A stretch of 23,795 nucleotides of DNA from CAZOVK01 sp964583165 (GTDB taxonomy: Bacteria > Bacillota > Clostridia > Lachnospirales > WRAX01). The stretch spans positions 1 to 23,795 of the forward strand of contig CAZOVK010000035.1 of the NCBI GenBank assembly GCA_964583165.1, read 5' to 3'. Below the pieces are notes generated by a model. That model was not told where the DNA came from. It worked only from the letters and a program-made list of their open reading frames with translations, and did not search any database. Position 1 is the stretch's first letter. Every line of letters begins with the position of its first letter. The position numbers and the translations under genes were made by a program. Positions 8,272-16,800 of the stretch are shown here, piece by piece.

Positions 8272-10723
8272 TGTTCTTCACGCTCCAAATCAGACTTTCA
8301 AGCTCCTTTTGACATTGTTCGAGTTCACGCGCCGCGTCGCTGATTTTCTCGCCCAAATGCTCCATTGCGGACTTGTCTTTGAGTTTTGCCTGCATTAGCG
8401 CGGAGTATTTCTCGATGTTTTGGCTAAACTCTGCCTTTACCGCCGCCAGCACACTTGCTAGGCTTTCGCTGAAATCCTTGACGAGAGTATCGTTAACGGA
8501 AGCAGTCAGTTTCATTAACGCACCCTCGATATCCTCCAAAAACCCCTCCTTATCAATAATCTCACGCTTAAACATCAAGAACGTCTTTTCTCGCTTATGG
8601 GCATTGTAAATATCACCGACAGACAAGCTCTGCGCCTTGCCTATTTGCGGCGTGCGGATATTGCACACAAAGTTCTTGGCTTCGTCGCTCAACTGCCCGT
8701 TTTTTCGGATAACCTCCTTCGCCGCCATTATGAAGTCATCACGCATACCCTCCAGTACACGTAACCTCTTCTCCTCATACTCTCTTGAAAACGCACTTAA
8801 CACAGAAGCGATTTTATCTTTAATCGCTGTCTCGTGTTCTTTTTTGGCACGCACTTCACCAAAACCCAAGAAATGCCCTCTAAGGAGTTTGTCAATGAAT
8901 CCTTTTGGTTCGCCAACAAGTTGTTGGCTGATATATTCCTTGTCCAAATGCAGTTCTTTGACAATGCCCTGCGGTAACGCCTGCCCTTGCGGAATCAATT
9001 TCCCTTCATAAATACTTTCTATCTGTATAGTAATCGTATCTTTTAACGTCAGAATTTCCATGTTGACTTTTTGAATATCCTCTGAATTTCGCGTTTTCAG
9101 CGCACCCGTACGTGTATTAAGTGTGGATAAAGCCTTGTCCACACTGTCGATTATGGCAAAAGCGCGCACGGCCGACGCATACTTTTCGCCATACAAAACA
9201 ATCTCGTTTTCCAGTGCATACAACCCCGAACAAATATGCAGCACTGCAAGCGTATCCCTCGCCGCCTCAGCCTCAGCCAGTGCCTCAGCAGATGAATTTA
9301 TCACGCGGTCTGTCATATACTCGGACGTGGCACAGCGGTCTTGCTGATAATAGCGTCCGAATTTGGGGTCGCTAATTGAGGCACTATGTTGAGTGACGGT
9401 GTATTCTTCATCTTCCGTCGCTATACCGTTTAGTGTAGATTTCGCGGCGTAAGCGATTTTTGCCGACGTAAAGAACAACTTCTTATCCCACAGCCTTATA
9501 GTGAAGCTATCATCACCCTTGTGCTTGATTTCGGCCTTCTGCAATTCTTTCCTTTGCTTGGGCCCTATGCTGTCAGCCCAGTTTATGACAAACAACGAAC
9601 GACCAATGTCAATACTGGTTTTGCTATCGTTTTGCTCCGCTGCCTTGAGGTAATTCAGAAGGGCGTTATTGCCCTCCCCTTCAGTTTTGTTGGGAGCGGC
9701 TACAAATATGAGAATAGAATGCGTTTGCTCGGAAAGGGCATCTTGCAAAACGGACTGATGTTCGGTATAATTGCTGTCTGTACCGGGCGTGTCATAAATA
9801 GTGAACTGAACATTATCGTTATCAAGAGGGATAGGGAAATATACCTTAACCTCTGGGGAAACATCTCTATCACCATTCAGCACCCTTAAAACCTCTACCA
9901 TTTGTATGTGTCGAGGTTCTCCGTTATACTGGTTGATGGTTTTTTGAATGTTATTGCGCGACGCGCTTTCAACCGGCCCGCTGGCAAACTCAAACACGCC
10001 CTTTTGCTCATTCCAAACAATTTCGGAGAAACTGTTCCGAATAGTAAACTCAATGCGTACATGCTCGCCTTTGAGTGGGCTTTGTATGAGGAACATACGG
10101 GCGGTTTCGGAGTTTATGTTTTCGGGCAAAATCGCATAGCCCAAGATAGCGTTAATCAGTGCCGATTTGCCCGCGCTATACACACCGGCAAAACAAAGAT
10201 TGACATTGTTCACAGCCATTGCCTTGATTTTATCTGTTATGCTGTCAATTTCTCTTTTGACATCGGCAGAAAAACCTTCAACACATTGTTTGACATCAGG
10301 GTTTGTAAGATTGATTTCAAAGAATCTGGATTTATGCTTTTGCAGAATGGCTATGGCTTTTTCACCGTGCTCTTTCACCGTGTGATAAGTCGATTCCATA
10401 TCGGGCAACTCAGAAAGAAACGTTAGGTCAATACGAACGCCACCCGATTCATTATAATACTCAACCATCTGCACAAAGTCCTCATAATCATTCTTTGTAG
10501 TAATTACTTTGATGTCAATAGCTTGTTCACCGTCAAAAGCCTGAGCAATGTCAGCTAAAAAAGTGTTGCCATGGTCCTGTAAGACAAATTGTCCCTTCTT
10601 GCTCATATATGAATAGAGTTTGCTGTCCTTCCTAATCGGGATTTCTTTACCCGATTGGAAGCGTTGAAATTCAACCTCTTTCTTGGCCGGATGATACTTC
10701 ATTTGTAGATATTGTTTGCTCAT
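8264..10723 (-). CDS. Dynamin-like large GTPase
   Basis: This is an 819-residue protein. An N-terminal domain of about 170 residues is not recognised. The GTPase follows with the G1 motif GVYSAGKSALINA (180-192), the G2 threonine region SETARM (205-210), G3 DTPG (311-314) and G4 NWAD (381-384, where N/TKxD is usual). The C-terminal half (about 500-819) is largely helical and charged, suitable for a dynamin stalk. It includes a coiled stretch (EKRLRVLEGMRDDFIMAAKEVI) and a C-terminal helix. I see no membrane segment, so membrane binding may come from the small partner encoded next. Bacterial dynamins remodel or protect membranes, and some act in phage resistance. The ribosome binding site is GGAGGGG, and the gene starts 40 bases after the WYL gene. 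Confidence 0.87.
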   Translation of the reverse strand: MSKQYLQMKYHPAKKEVEFQRFQSGKEIPIRKDSKLYSYMSKKGQFVLQDHGNTFLADIAQAFDGEQAIDIKVITTKNDYEDFVQMVEYYNESGGVRIDLTFLSELPDMESTYHTVKEHGEKAIAILQKHKSRFFEINLTNPDVKQCVEGFSADVKREIDSITDKIKAMAVNNVNLCFAGVYSAGKSALINAILGYAILPENINSETARMFLIQSPLKGEHVRIEFTIRNSFSEIVWNEQKGVFEFASGPVESASRNNIQKTINQYNGEPRHIQMVEVLRVLNGDRDVSPEVKVYFPIPLDNDNVQFTIYDTPGTDSNYTEHQSVLQDALSEQTHSILIFVAAPNKTEGEGNNALLNYLKAAEQNDSKTSIDIGRSLFVINWADSIGPKQRKELQKAEIKHKGDDSFTIRLWDKKLFFTSAKIAYAAKSTLNGIATEDEEYTVTQHSASISDPKFGRYYQQDRCATSEYMTDRVINSSAEALAEAEAARDTLAVLHICSGLYALENEIVLYGEKYASAVRAFAIIDSVDKALSTLNTRTGALKTRNSEDIQKVNMEILTLKDTITIQIESIYEGKLIPQGQALPQGIVKELHLDKEYISQQLVGEPKGFIDKLLRGHFLGFGEVRAKKEHETAIKDKIASVLSAFSREYEEKRLRVLEGMRDDFIMAAKEVIRKNGQLSDEAKNFVCNIRTPQIGKAQSLSVGDIYNAHKREKTFLMFKREIIDKEGFLEDIEGALMKLTASVNDTLVKDFSESLASVLAAVKAEFSQNIEKYSALMQAKLKDKSAMEHLGEKISDAARELEQCQKELESLIWSVKNNE

Positions 10724-10763
10724 TTTTTGCCACCCCTCCTTCGTAATAGTTCGCGCGTCTATG

Positions 10764-11693
10764 TTATGGATTTATTGCCCTTACCCAATCGCCTTGGCTT
10801 CTTAGCCACATGTCAATTCCACTCCCAAACGCCTCGGCGCGAATAACTACATAGCCCTCGTGATGCTCAAGAATCTCTGCCGTGGGTAATCTATCTAACA
10901 CGGCCTCAACGCTTTCGCCGTGGTACTCAAATGTCACGCGCCGTAGCTCGCCCGCGTACATGAATTGCACACGTTTTCGAAACTCACCGTCTGAAAACCG
11001 CTTGGAATAAGGGATGTGGAAGTATTCACCCGTGCCTTTATAGTTCAATATCCTGTCAATGCGGAACACGGTCGGCGAGTCCTTGCTGTCGTCGGCCAAA
11101 AACGCAATCAGGTAGAAGTAAAATTCCGAAAACATGACGGCGACGGGCTTAATAAGCCGTTCGTTAACAGCGCCGTCCAAGCGTGAGTAGTTTACTTTGA
11201 CGATTTCACGCCTGTTGATATATTGCGACAAGTTACAGATTGAGTCAAGCAACTCTTTACCGTGCTTGAGTGGTATGTAGTAGAACAATTCGTTGCGGAT
11301 AATATCATTGACACTGGCGCGGTCAGCTTGCACCACTTGTGCTGTTAGCTTTTTGATTATCGGGTCGAGTTCCACCCGCGTGAATGCACGGCTTTCCAAC
11401 AGTATCTTGCACAATGCCAGAACTTCCTTGGTAGACAGGCTGCCCATCTCTTCATTAACAAGGCAGTAACCACCACGCACCTTGTCAAACCTAATAACCC
11501 GCTCTTCTCCGACAACGTTTGCTTCGTGCAAATAAGACCGCAAGTCGTCAATATCACGTTGGATGGTCTTTTCACTTACGCCGTATTGCGCCGCCAAAGC
11601 GGGCTTGATAACCAACTCGCCGCGCTTCAGCCTTTCAAGTAAATCAACCAGTCGAAAGCCGCGGTCGTTTTTGTATGTATTCGTGTTGTCCAT
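10764..11693 (-). CDS. WYL-domain transcriptional regulator (DeoR-like HTH)
   Basis: This 309-residue protein has an N-terminal winged helix at about 12-60 (RLVDLLERLKRGELVI, VSEKTIQRDIDDLRSYL). A WYL ligand-binding domain follows at about 150-235, with the core motif as FYFYLIAFLAD followed by VFRIDRIL. A WCX-type tail covers about 235-309. WYL regulators bind nucleic-acid or nucleotide ligands and often control phage-defence operons. This gene leads the cluster, and only 40 bases without a visible promoter separate it from the dynamin gene. I infer that it autoregulates the whole operon through the inverted repeat in its own leader. Confidence 0.9.
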   Translation of the reverse strand: MDNTNTYKNDRGFRLVDLLERLKRGELVIKPALAAQYGVSEKTIQRDIDDLRSYLHEANVVGEERVIRFDKVRGGYCLVNEEMGSLSTKEVLALCKILLESRAFTRVELDPIIKKLTAQVVQADRASVNDIIRNELFYYIPLKHGKELLDSICNLSQYINRREIVKVNYSRLDGAVNERLIKPVAVMFSEFYFYLIAFLADDSKDSPTVFRIDRILNYKGTGEYFHIPYSKRFSDGEFRKRVQFMYAGELRRVTFEYHGESVEAVLDRLPTAEILEHHEGYVVIRAEAFGSGIDMWLRSQGDWVRAINP

Positions 11694-11726
11694 TGCAACC
11701 CACCCGAATCAATCTATACGCTTATT

Positions 11727-11792
11727 ATAACAACTGTGATGGACAAATAGTGGGAATAGAAAAACTTTCTAGCAAATTTCCACAGTTATTAT
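11727..11792. promoter_or_regulatory. Leader inverted repeat, candidate WYL operator or RNA stem
   Basis: ATAACAACTGTG (11727-11738) pairs with CACAGTTATTAT (11781-11792) at 11 of 12 positions across 42 bases. Within that loop lies a perfect inner palindrome, TAGAAA-AAC-TTTCTA (11757-11771). The outer right arm abuts the expected start site and the left arm overlaps the second TATAAT box. It could be a pair of regulator half-sites or a structured leader RNA. Confidence 0.5.
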
Positions 11793-11801
11793 CTTTCCAA
11801 T

Positions 11802-11830
11802 AGTATACCAATGTTTTCGACATCAATCAA
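11802..11830 (-). promoter_or_regulatory. Operon promoter upstream of the WYL regulator
   Basis: On the minus strand the -35 is TTGATT (11830 to 11825), the spacer is 17 bases, and the -10 is TATACT (11807 to 11802) preceded by TGG (extended -10). The start site would be near 11795, giving a leader of about 100 bases to the ATG at 11693. A second TATAAT at 11729-11724 has no good -35 and may be a secondary promoter. Confidence 0.65.
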
Positions 11831-12359
11831 CAATCATTTCAGAATTAAGCGTTGTATTTCCATCCATCAAAAAGCCGTTTATAGCAGAATTACAGCTTTG
11901 CGAGTAGGTGGAAATACGTGCGTTTCCCTCGCTTGTTGGTGGTGTGCAACCCCTAAGCCCCCTCATGGTCGGTTAGTGAAGCTACTAATTTAAGTTGATA
12001 TCCGTTGGCTTAGCTACTACGGTATCAAAAGCACCTTTGGGCGTAAAATCAAAATATTGGTGAAATATCAAGTTATGATATGTTGATTTACCCTGTTTAT
12101 TTTGGCTTGAAAAAACATTGTAATGCACTGTCATTCTAAAAGAAGGTCAGAACGCTATGCTTTCAGATGTTTTGTATCAAAAGTAATACCATTTACGATA
12201 TTTGTGGCGCGCGATTTGAATAGATGTGATTTGTTCTGATTTTTGTCTTGACTTTTCGCACGGCATAGGCTACTCTATATGTTTTAGAGAATTTGAATCT
12301 TGACACACGGAGAACCAACGTAAACTGTCCCGCTATAATAAACAAAAAGGAGAATTGTT
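11831..12359. other. Gene-free stretch between divergent units
   Basis: I see no supported gene here. For the rightward gene, TTGACT at 12248-12253 followed by TACTCT at 12271-12276 (17-base spacing) is a possible promoter. A TTGACA at 12300 and a TATAAT at 12334 are 28 bases apart, too far to be one promoter. An AAAAAGGAG ribosome binding site precedes the next gene. Confidence 0.4.
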
Positions 12360-12833
12360 ATGGCATTTGTAAATGAAATCGTTTCTAATGAAGGGATGGA
12401 ATTTTTGAAGTCGTTTCATTTTCCAACACCACTTGGGTGTGGTAGCGGGGAATGGATTGAACATTACTTCCACTTTGGAAGTACAAAATGGCTAATTGAC
12501 AAAGAGCGAGATATTGTTTTTATTACCCTTTGTGGTCAAGGGCATAGATTTGACCGACAATATCCGCCAACCTATCATTACTTAATCTGGAAAGGACAGC
12601 CAATTGAAGTCGAATCTTACAGAAAAGGATATGGCAATAATAACATTGGAATTAAGGTAGTTTGGGAAATTGAAAGCATAGTGATTCCAAGTACACTGAA
12701 TGTAAGTGGCGATTCAGTAATTGATACCCTCAAAGAAGTTATAACTGCTTATGAGGGTAGAGATGGGGCAAATCTTATATCGGTCGAGTTTGCTAAAATC
12801 ATTAAACCAATAGTTATGAATGGGCCGCGCTAA
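12360..12833 (+). CDS. Hypothetical MAFVNE-type protein, copy 1
   Basis: This 157-residue protein has a clear AAAGGAG ribosome binding site. It begins MAFVNEIVS, has a central WLIDKERDIVFITL block, and ends with a helix-like SVIDTLKEVITAYEG segment. The same landmarks recur in the next gene, so the two are paralogs. There is no signal peptide or membrane segment; it looks like a small cytoplasmic beta-rich protein. I do not recognise its function. Proteins of this size and layout near toxin genes are sometimes immunity proteins, but that is only a guess from its neighbours. Confidence 0.75.
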   Translation: MAFVNEIVSNEGMEFLKSFHFPTPLGCGSGEWIEHYFHFGSTKWLIDKERDIVFITLCGQGHRFDRQYPPTYHYLIWKGQPIEVESYRKGYGNNNIGIKVVWEIESIVIPSTLNVSGDSVIDTLKEVITAYEGRDGANLISVEFAKIIKPIVMNGPR

Positions 12834-12933
12834 ATTACTGATATGTCAACACACTTTGAAAAATCGGCAGTGTGATTGTTGATTCGAAACTATTGCGGGA
12901 ATTATTCCGTTATATCTTGAATGGAGAATAGCC

Positions 12934-13350
12934 GTGGCATTTGTAAATGAAAGTTTAACCCCTGAACAGAGAGCAGATTTTAGGGCAAAAGGGATTAAAA
13001 ACCCGGTACCCAATAGTTGGTCGCAGTCTGGTAATAACTTAGAACCATTGTTTCGGACGATAGATAAAGAGCGTGATTTGTGTTTGGTACACGCCGGGGT
13101 TTATCGCGATGCACCACAAGAACATTATTTTGTTTTCTTGTGTAATGGGGAGTGTCATACGCTTTCTTTCATCATGGATTTTACGAGTGAGAATACCGTT
13201 GTATGGAAAAATGAGCGTGATATGTCTGAGTATGTTTTTATTGGTCACGAGTCTTATGCAAATGATTTGAAAGAGGCGCTAACAGTATATAAATACAATG
13301 GGCAACCTGACCCGTTTAATGAAACCGCTGGTGTAGATATCCGATTCTAA
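12934..13350 (+). CDS. Hypothetical MAFVNE-type protein, copy 2
   Basis: This 138-residue protein uses a GTG start, chosen because GTGGCATTTGTAAATGAAA aligns base for base with the start of copy 1 and a GGAG site lies upstream. Shared landmarks are MAFVNE, the TIDKERDLCLVHAG block, and a C-terminal DLKEALTVYK helix. Beyond these the two sequences have diverged widely, which points to an old duplication. No transport signal is present. It lies 100 bases after copy 1 and is probably co-transcribed with it. Confidence 0.75.
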   Translation: MAFVNESLTPEQRADFRAKGIKNPVPNSWSQSGNNLEPLFRTIDKERDLCLVHAGVYRDAPQEHYFVFLCNGECHTLSFIMDFTSENTVVWKNERDMSEYVFIGHESYANDLKEALTVYKYNGQPDPFNETAGVDIRF

Positions 13351-13816
13351 ATTTAAGAGGGTCATCATGTTTGCTTTGATTACCAGTCACAGTGTCCTTG
13401 AAATGCCCGATTAGCTATTGAAGTAATAATTGGTTGCACGAGAGTTACGTTGCTAGATTGTGTTTCACGTTTCACAGTACAATAACGAAAGACCAGCAGC
13501 GAGTAAAAGGTTGATTATCCTGCTGAATTTTCTTCAATTTTAAGCACTAAAAATTGCGACTTAAACAGAAAACATGCGCTTCAATCATAATCAATTGATT
13601 TTCCCTTGGCAAGAAGTTAAACTGTTTATAATACCTAGACTTTTAACGAGGTCTGGGACTTTTATTTTTAATTATCTCATGAATGGGGGTGGCTTAGATT
13701 GGCGTTAGTGGTCTTTAATCATTTTGAAGTACAATAGAATTGATTGGTGCACTATTTACAAAAACCTGAGCCAATGATAGAATTAAATTATCATTTTTAT
13801 TAAGGAGGCAAGTAAA
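13351..13816. other. Gene-free stretch upstream of the amylopullulanase gene
   Basis: No supported gene is present; a 15-residue frame at 13367-13414 with a weak GAGGG site is probably meaningless. CCTAGACTT (13634-13642) pairs, with wobble, with AGGTCTGGG (13649-13657) and is followed by ACTTTTATTTTTA, so it resembles a rightward terminator. TTGGCA (13606-13611) and TATAAT (13627-13632), 15 bases apart, overlap the left arm and could instead be a promoter; the two readings compete. A near-palindrome ATGATA...TATCAT lies at about 13775-13796, just before the ribosome binding site. Confidence 0.4.
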
Positions 13817-16800
13817 TTGGCTATCAAGAGAACATTATCTTTATTGCTTACCTTAGTGCTGACATTACTATTGTCACAGACAAGCACCTTGGGGTACTAC
13901 AGTGTAATGGCAAGCGAACTGATTGATGATTGGGAGAACAGCGTAGACTCACCCGACGATGTTTTTAATGTGGATAATGAAAGCGAAAACCTGTTGGGGG
14001 CAAATGAGTTGAATCTTATGACCCTCACGCTACTTACAACTGACAGTTTTTATTCTGTTAATCTGCCCGGTGGGTATGCATGGGCTGTTCGGGGCAACAT
14101 TGATGGCAACTGGAATTACTTGCAGCGCAATAGATTGTCGCGGCTTGACGACAACTTATACGCCATTTCTTATGTGAAAGACGCGGGAAATTTTCAATTC
14201 ATGCTTGGCGGAGATGATTGGGGGCGTAGTTTCGGTGTTGGTAATGACGCATCGTCGTACAGTGCAATCAACCTGACACTCAATACGCGCTCGAAGGTAA
14301 CGTTCTATTTCAAGGACAGTGATGTAGCCGACAACAGAAGGCTCTATGTCTATGTTTTGGGTGAGGACGACAAAACCAACGCGGAAGCGGCGGTAATTAG
14401 CAGTGACAGCAAGATTACGTGGTATGCCCCGGAAAACAGCCGCGACATTACACTTACGGCTGGCACGTTAATGACGGCACTTTTGGCGGCAAACTCCGCA
14501 GACATGTTGAAGTTTGTTGACTATAATTGTGACGGTACTTATTATACGCTTACAAGGCACTTGCAGGCTGGTAGTTACACTGCTACAACAGCGGATTATG
14601 GCTCTGCTACCATTAACATACCGAAAGCCGCAATCGTAACATTGTATATCGACTTTTCGGAACCTACACAGACATTGAAATATTCCATCCTGCTAAAAGA
14701 ACCAAAGCTGGAAATAGTTGGCGCGCCCAAGTTGGTGCAAATCGGAAATACGGTTAATTTAGTCAGTTCTTTTACTGATGAGTTTGGCGCGGCGGCGACA
14801 CCGACAGTTTCATGGACACTAAAAACAGATGTCAGTGGCGTGTCGATAACACCAGACGGCGCGCTTACTGTTGGAAGTAATGTAACGCCAGACACCACGT
14901 TTACTGTTGTGGCAACAGTGAATTATAACAACGCTTTTGAACCCCCTTACAACAAGTTTTACATAGTTGAGCACACCATAACCGCCGTACCCGTTCTAAC
15001 CGAGTTCAAGTTCAACTACTTGCGCTTTAACGGCGATTATGACGGGTGGAATCTGTGGGCGTGGCAAGAAGGTGAGCTGGGTCAATCCTACCCATTTGAT
15101 ATCCCGAACGGTAATATGATGTCCGCAGTTATTGGTATTTCGGGAAAAGTGGATAAGCTCAACTTCATTACGCGTAAGGGTAATTGGGCAGACCAAGAAG
15201 GCGGGAACCGCGTCTTTGATAAGTCAAAGGGTAACGAGGTTTGGCTGGTTCAGGGTGACACGAATGTATATTACAGTCTTGCCGACGCAATGGCAAAAGA
15301 AATGATATTCGCTGTTATGGACAGCACGCAACAGGTGCGCTTTAAGGTCAAGGGCAACCCGACAAGCGTCGATTTCAGCAAGTTTGCGGTGTACCAGAAC
15401 AATGCGTTGCTTAATGGCACTAGCTCAAGGGTCGATGAAGAGGGCATTGGTGTTGTTACGATTTCTTCCCCGATTGACCCGACAGCACTGTTGGAGATTC
15501 GAGATTTATCGGGCGTGTACAAAAAGAAAGAAATTATGCTCCGTAACGTGCTTAATAGCTATATGTATACAGGTAATGACCTTGGGTTCACAAAGAGCGG
15601 TCAGACATCGAGCTTTAATGTTTGGGCGCCCACGGCTAAGACTGTTTCTGTGGCTGTCTATAATTCGGCGGGGGTGTATAATAATAACGGTTTGGTGACT
15701 GACCATTCCACCCCTGATTCGTTAATATCCATGACGCGTGATGCGCGGACGGGGGTTTGGACAGGCACAAGCACGGCGGACTTGACGGGCAAATACTATA
15801 TGTATAAGGTTGAGTTCGCGAATGGCACGACAAACTATGCTGTTGACCCGTATGCAAGGGCTGTTTCTGCCAACGGACAGCGCGGCGCGATAGTCAATTT
15901 GACGGCAACAAACCCCACAAATTGGAAACCTAATGAAAAGCCGCAGACGGTAGTAAACGACACAGACCATGTACTGTATGAATTGCATGTGCGCGACTTT
16001 TCTATAGACCCTACAGCCGGTTTTGTCAATAAGGGGAAGTATTTGGCGTTTACTGAAACAGGGCTTACTTATGGGAATACGGAAGCGAAAATCGGCATAG
16101 ACCACTTGAAGCAATTAGGCGTGACGACAGTACAGCTTATGCCTGTCTTTGATTTCTATGCGGTCAATGAGCTTGCCGGTAGCCCGAAAGGAGATTGGGG
16201 GTATAACCCCGTCAACTTCAATGTCCCGGAGGGCTCATATTCAACAAACCCCAGCGACCCCACCAAACGCATAAATGAGTTTAAGCAAATGGTGCAGGCA
16301 TTGCATGACGCTGACATTCGTGTAGTCATGGATGTGGCGTATACCCACACATTTGACACAGCTAACAGCGCGTTTAATAAAATCGTCCCCGGTTATTACT
16401 ACAGAACCCTTGACGCGCCAACAGATTATGCCAACGGTAGCGGACAGGGCAACGAAATAGCCACCGAGCGCGCCATGGTTCGCAAGTTTATCTTAGATTC
16501 TGTCAAGTATTGGGCGCGGGAGTACAACATTGACGGCTTCAAGTTTAGTTTAATGGGGCTGTTGGACACGACAACGGCATCTATGATAACATCGCAACTA
16601 AAGTCCGAGATTGACCCCACAATCCTTGTATATGGCGAGCCATGGCAAGAGGGCGGCTCACCCCTTATGAACGGCGTGAGTAAGGGCGAGCAGAAGAACC
16701 AGGGGTATGCTGTCTTTAATGACAATCTTCGTACAGCCATGATAGGATACAGCGACAATTCCAGAAAAGGCTTTGCCACGGGAGAATCAGGCAAAGAGGA

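Noticed and set aside
9902..10426. Plus-strand open frame of 174 codons inside the dynamin gene
   Set aside because: It is antisense to a clear GTPase coding sequence, has no recognisable domain, and its length is explained by codon bias of the opposite strand.
11811..11993. 60-codon plus-strand frame upstream of the MAFVNE genes
   Set aside because: It starts inside the divergent promoter region, lacks a ribosome binding site, and resembles no protein I know.
12300..12339. Perfect TTGACA and TATAAT boxes upstream of the first MAFVNE gene
   Set aside because: The spacing is 28 bases, too long for sigma-A; the boxes probably do not act together.
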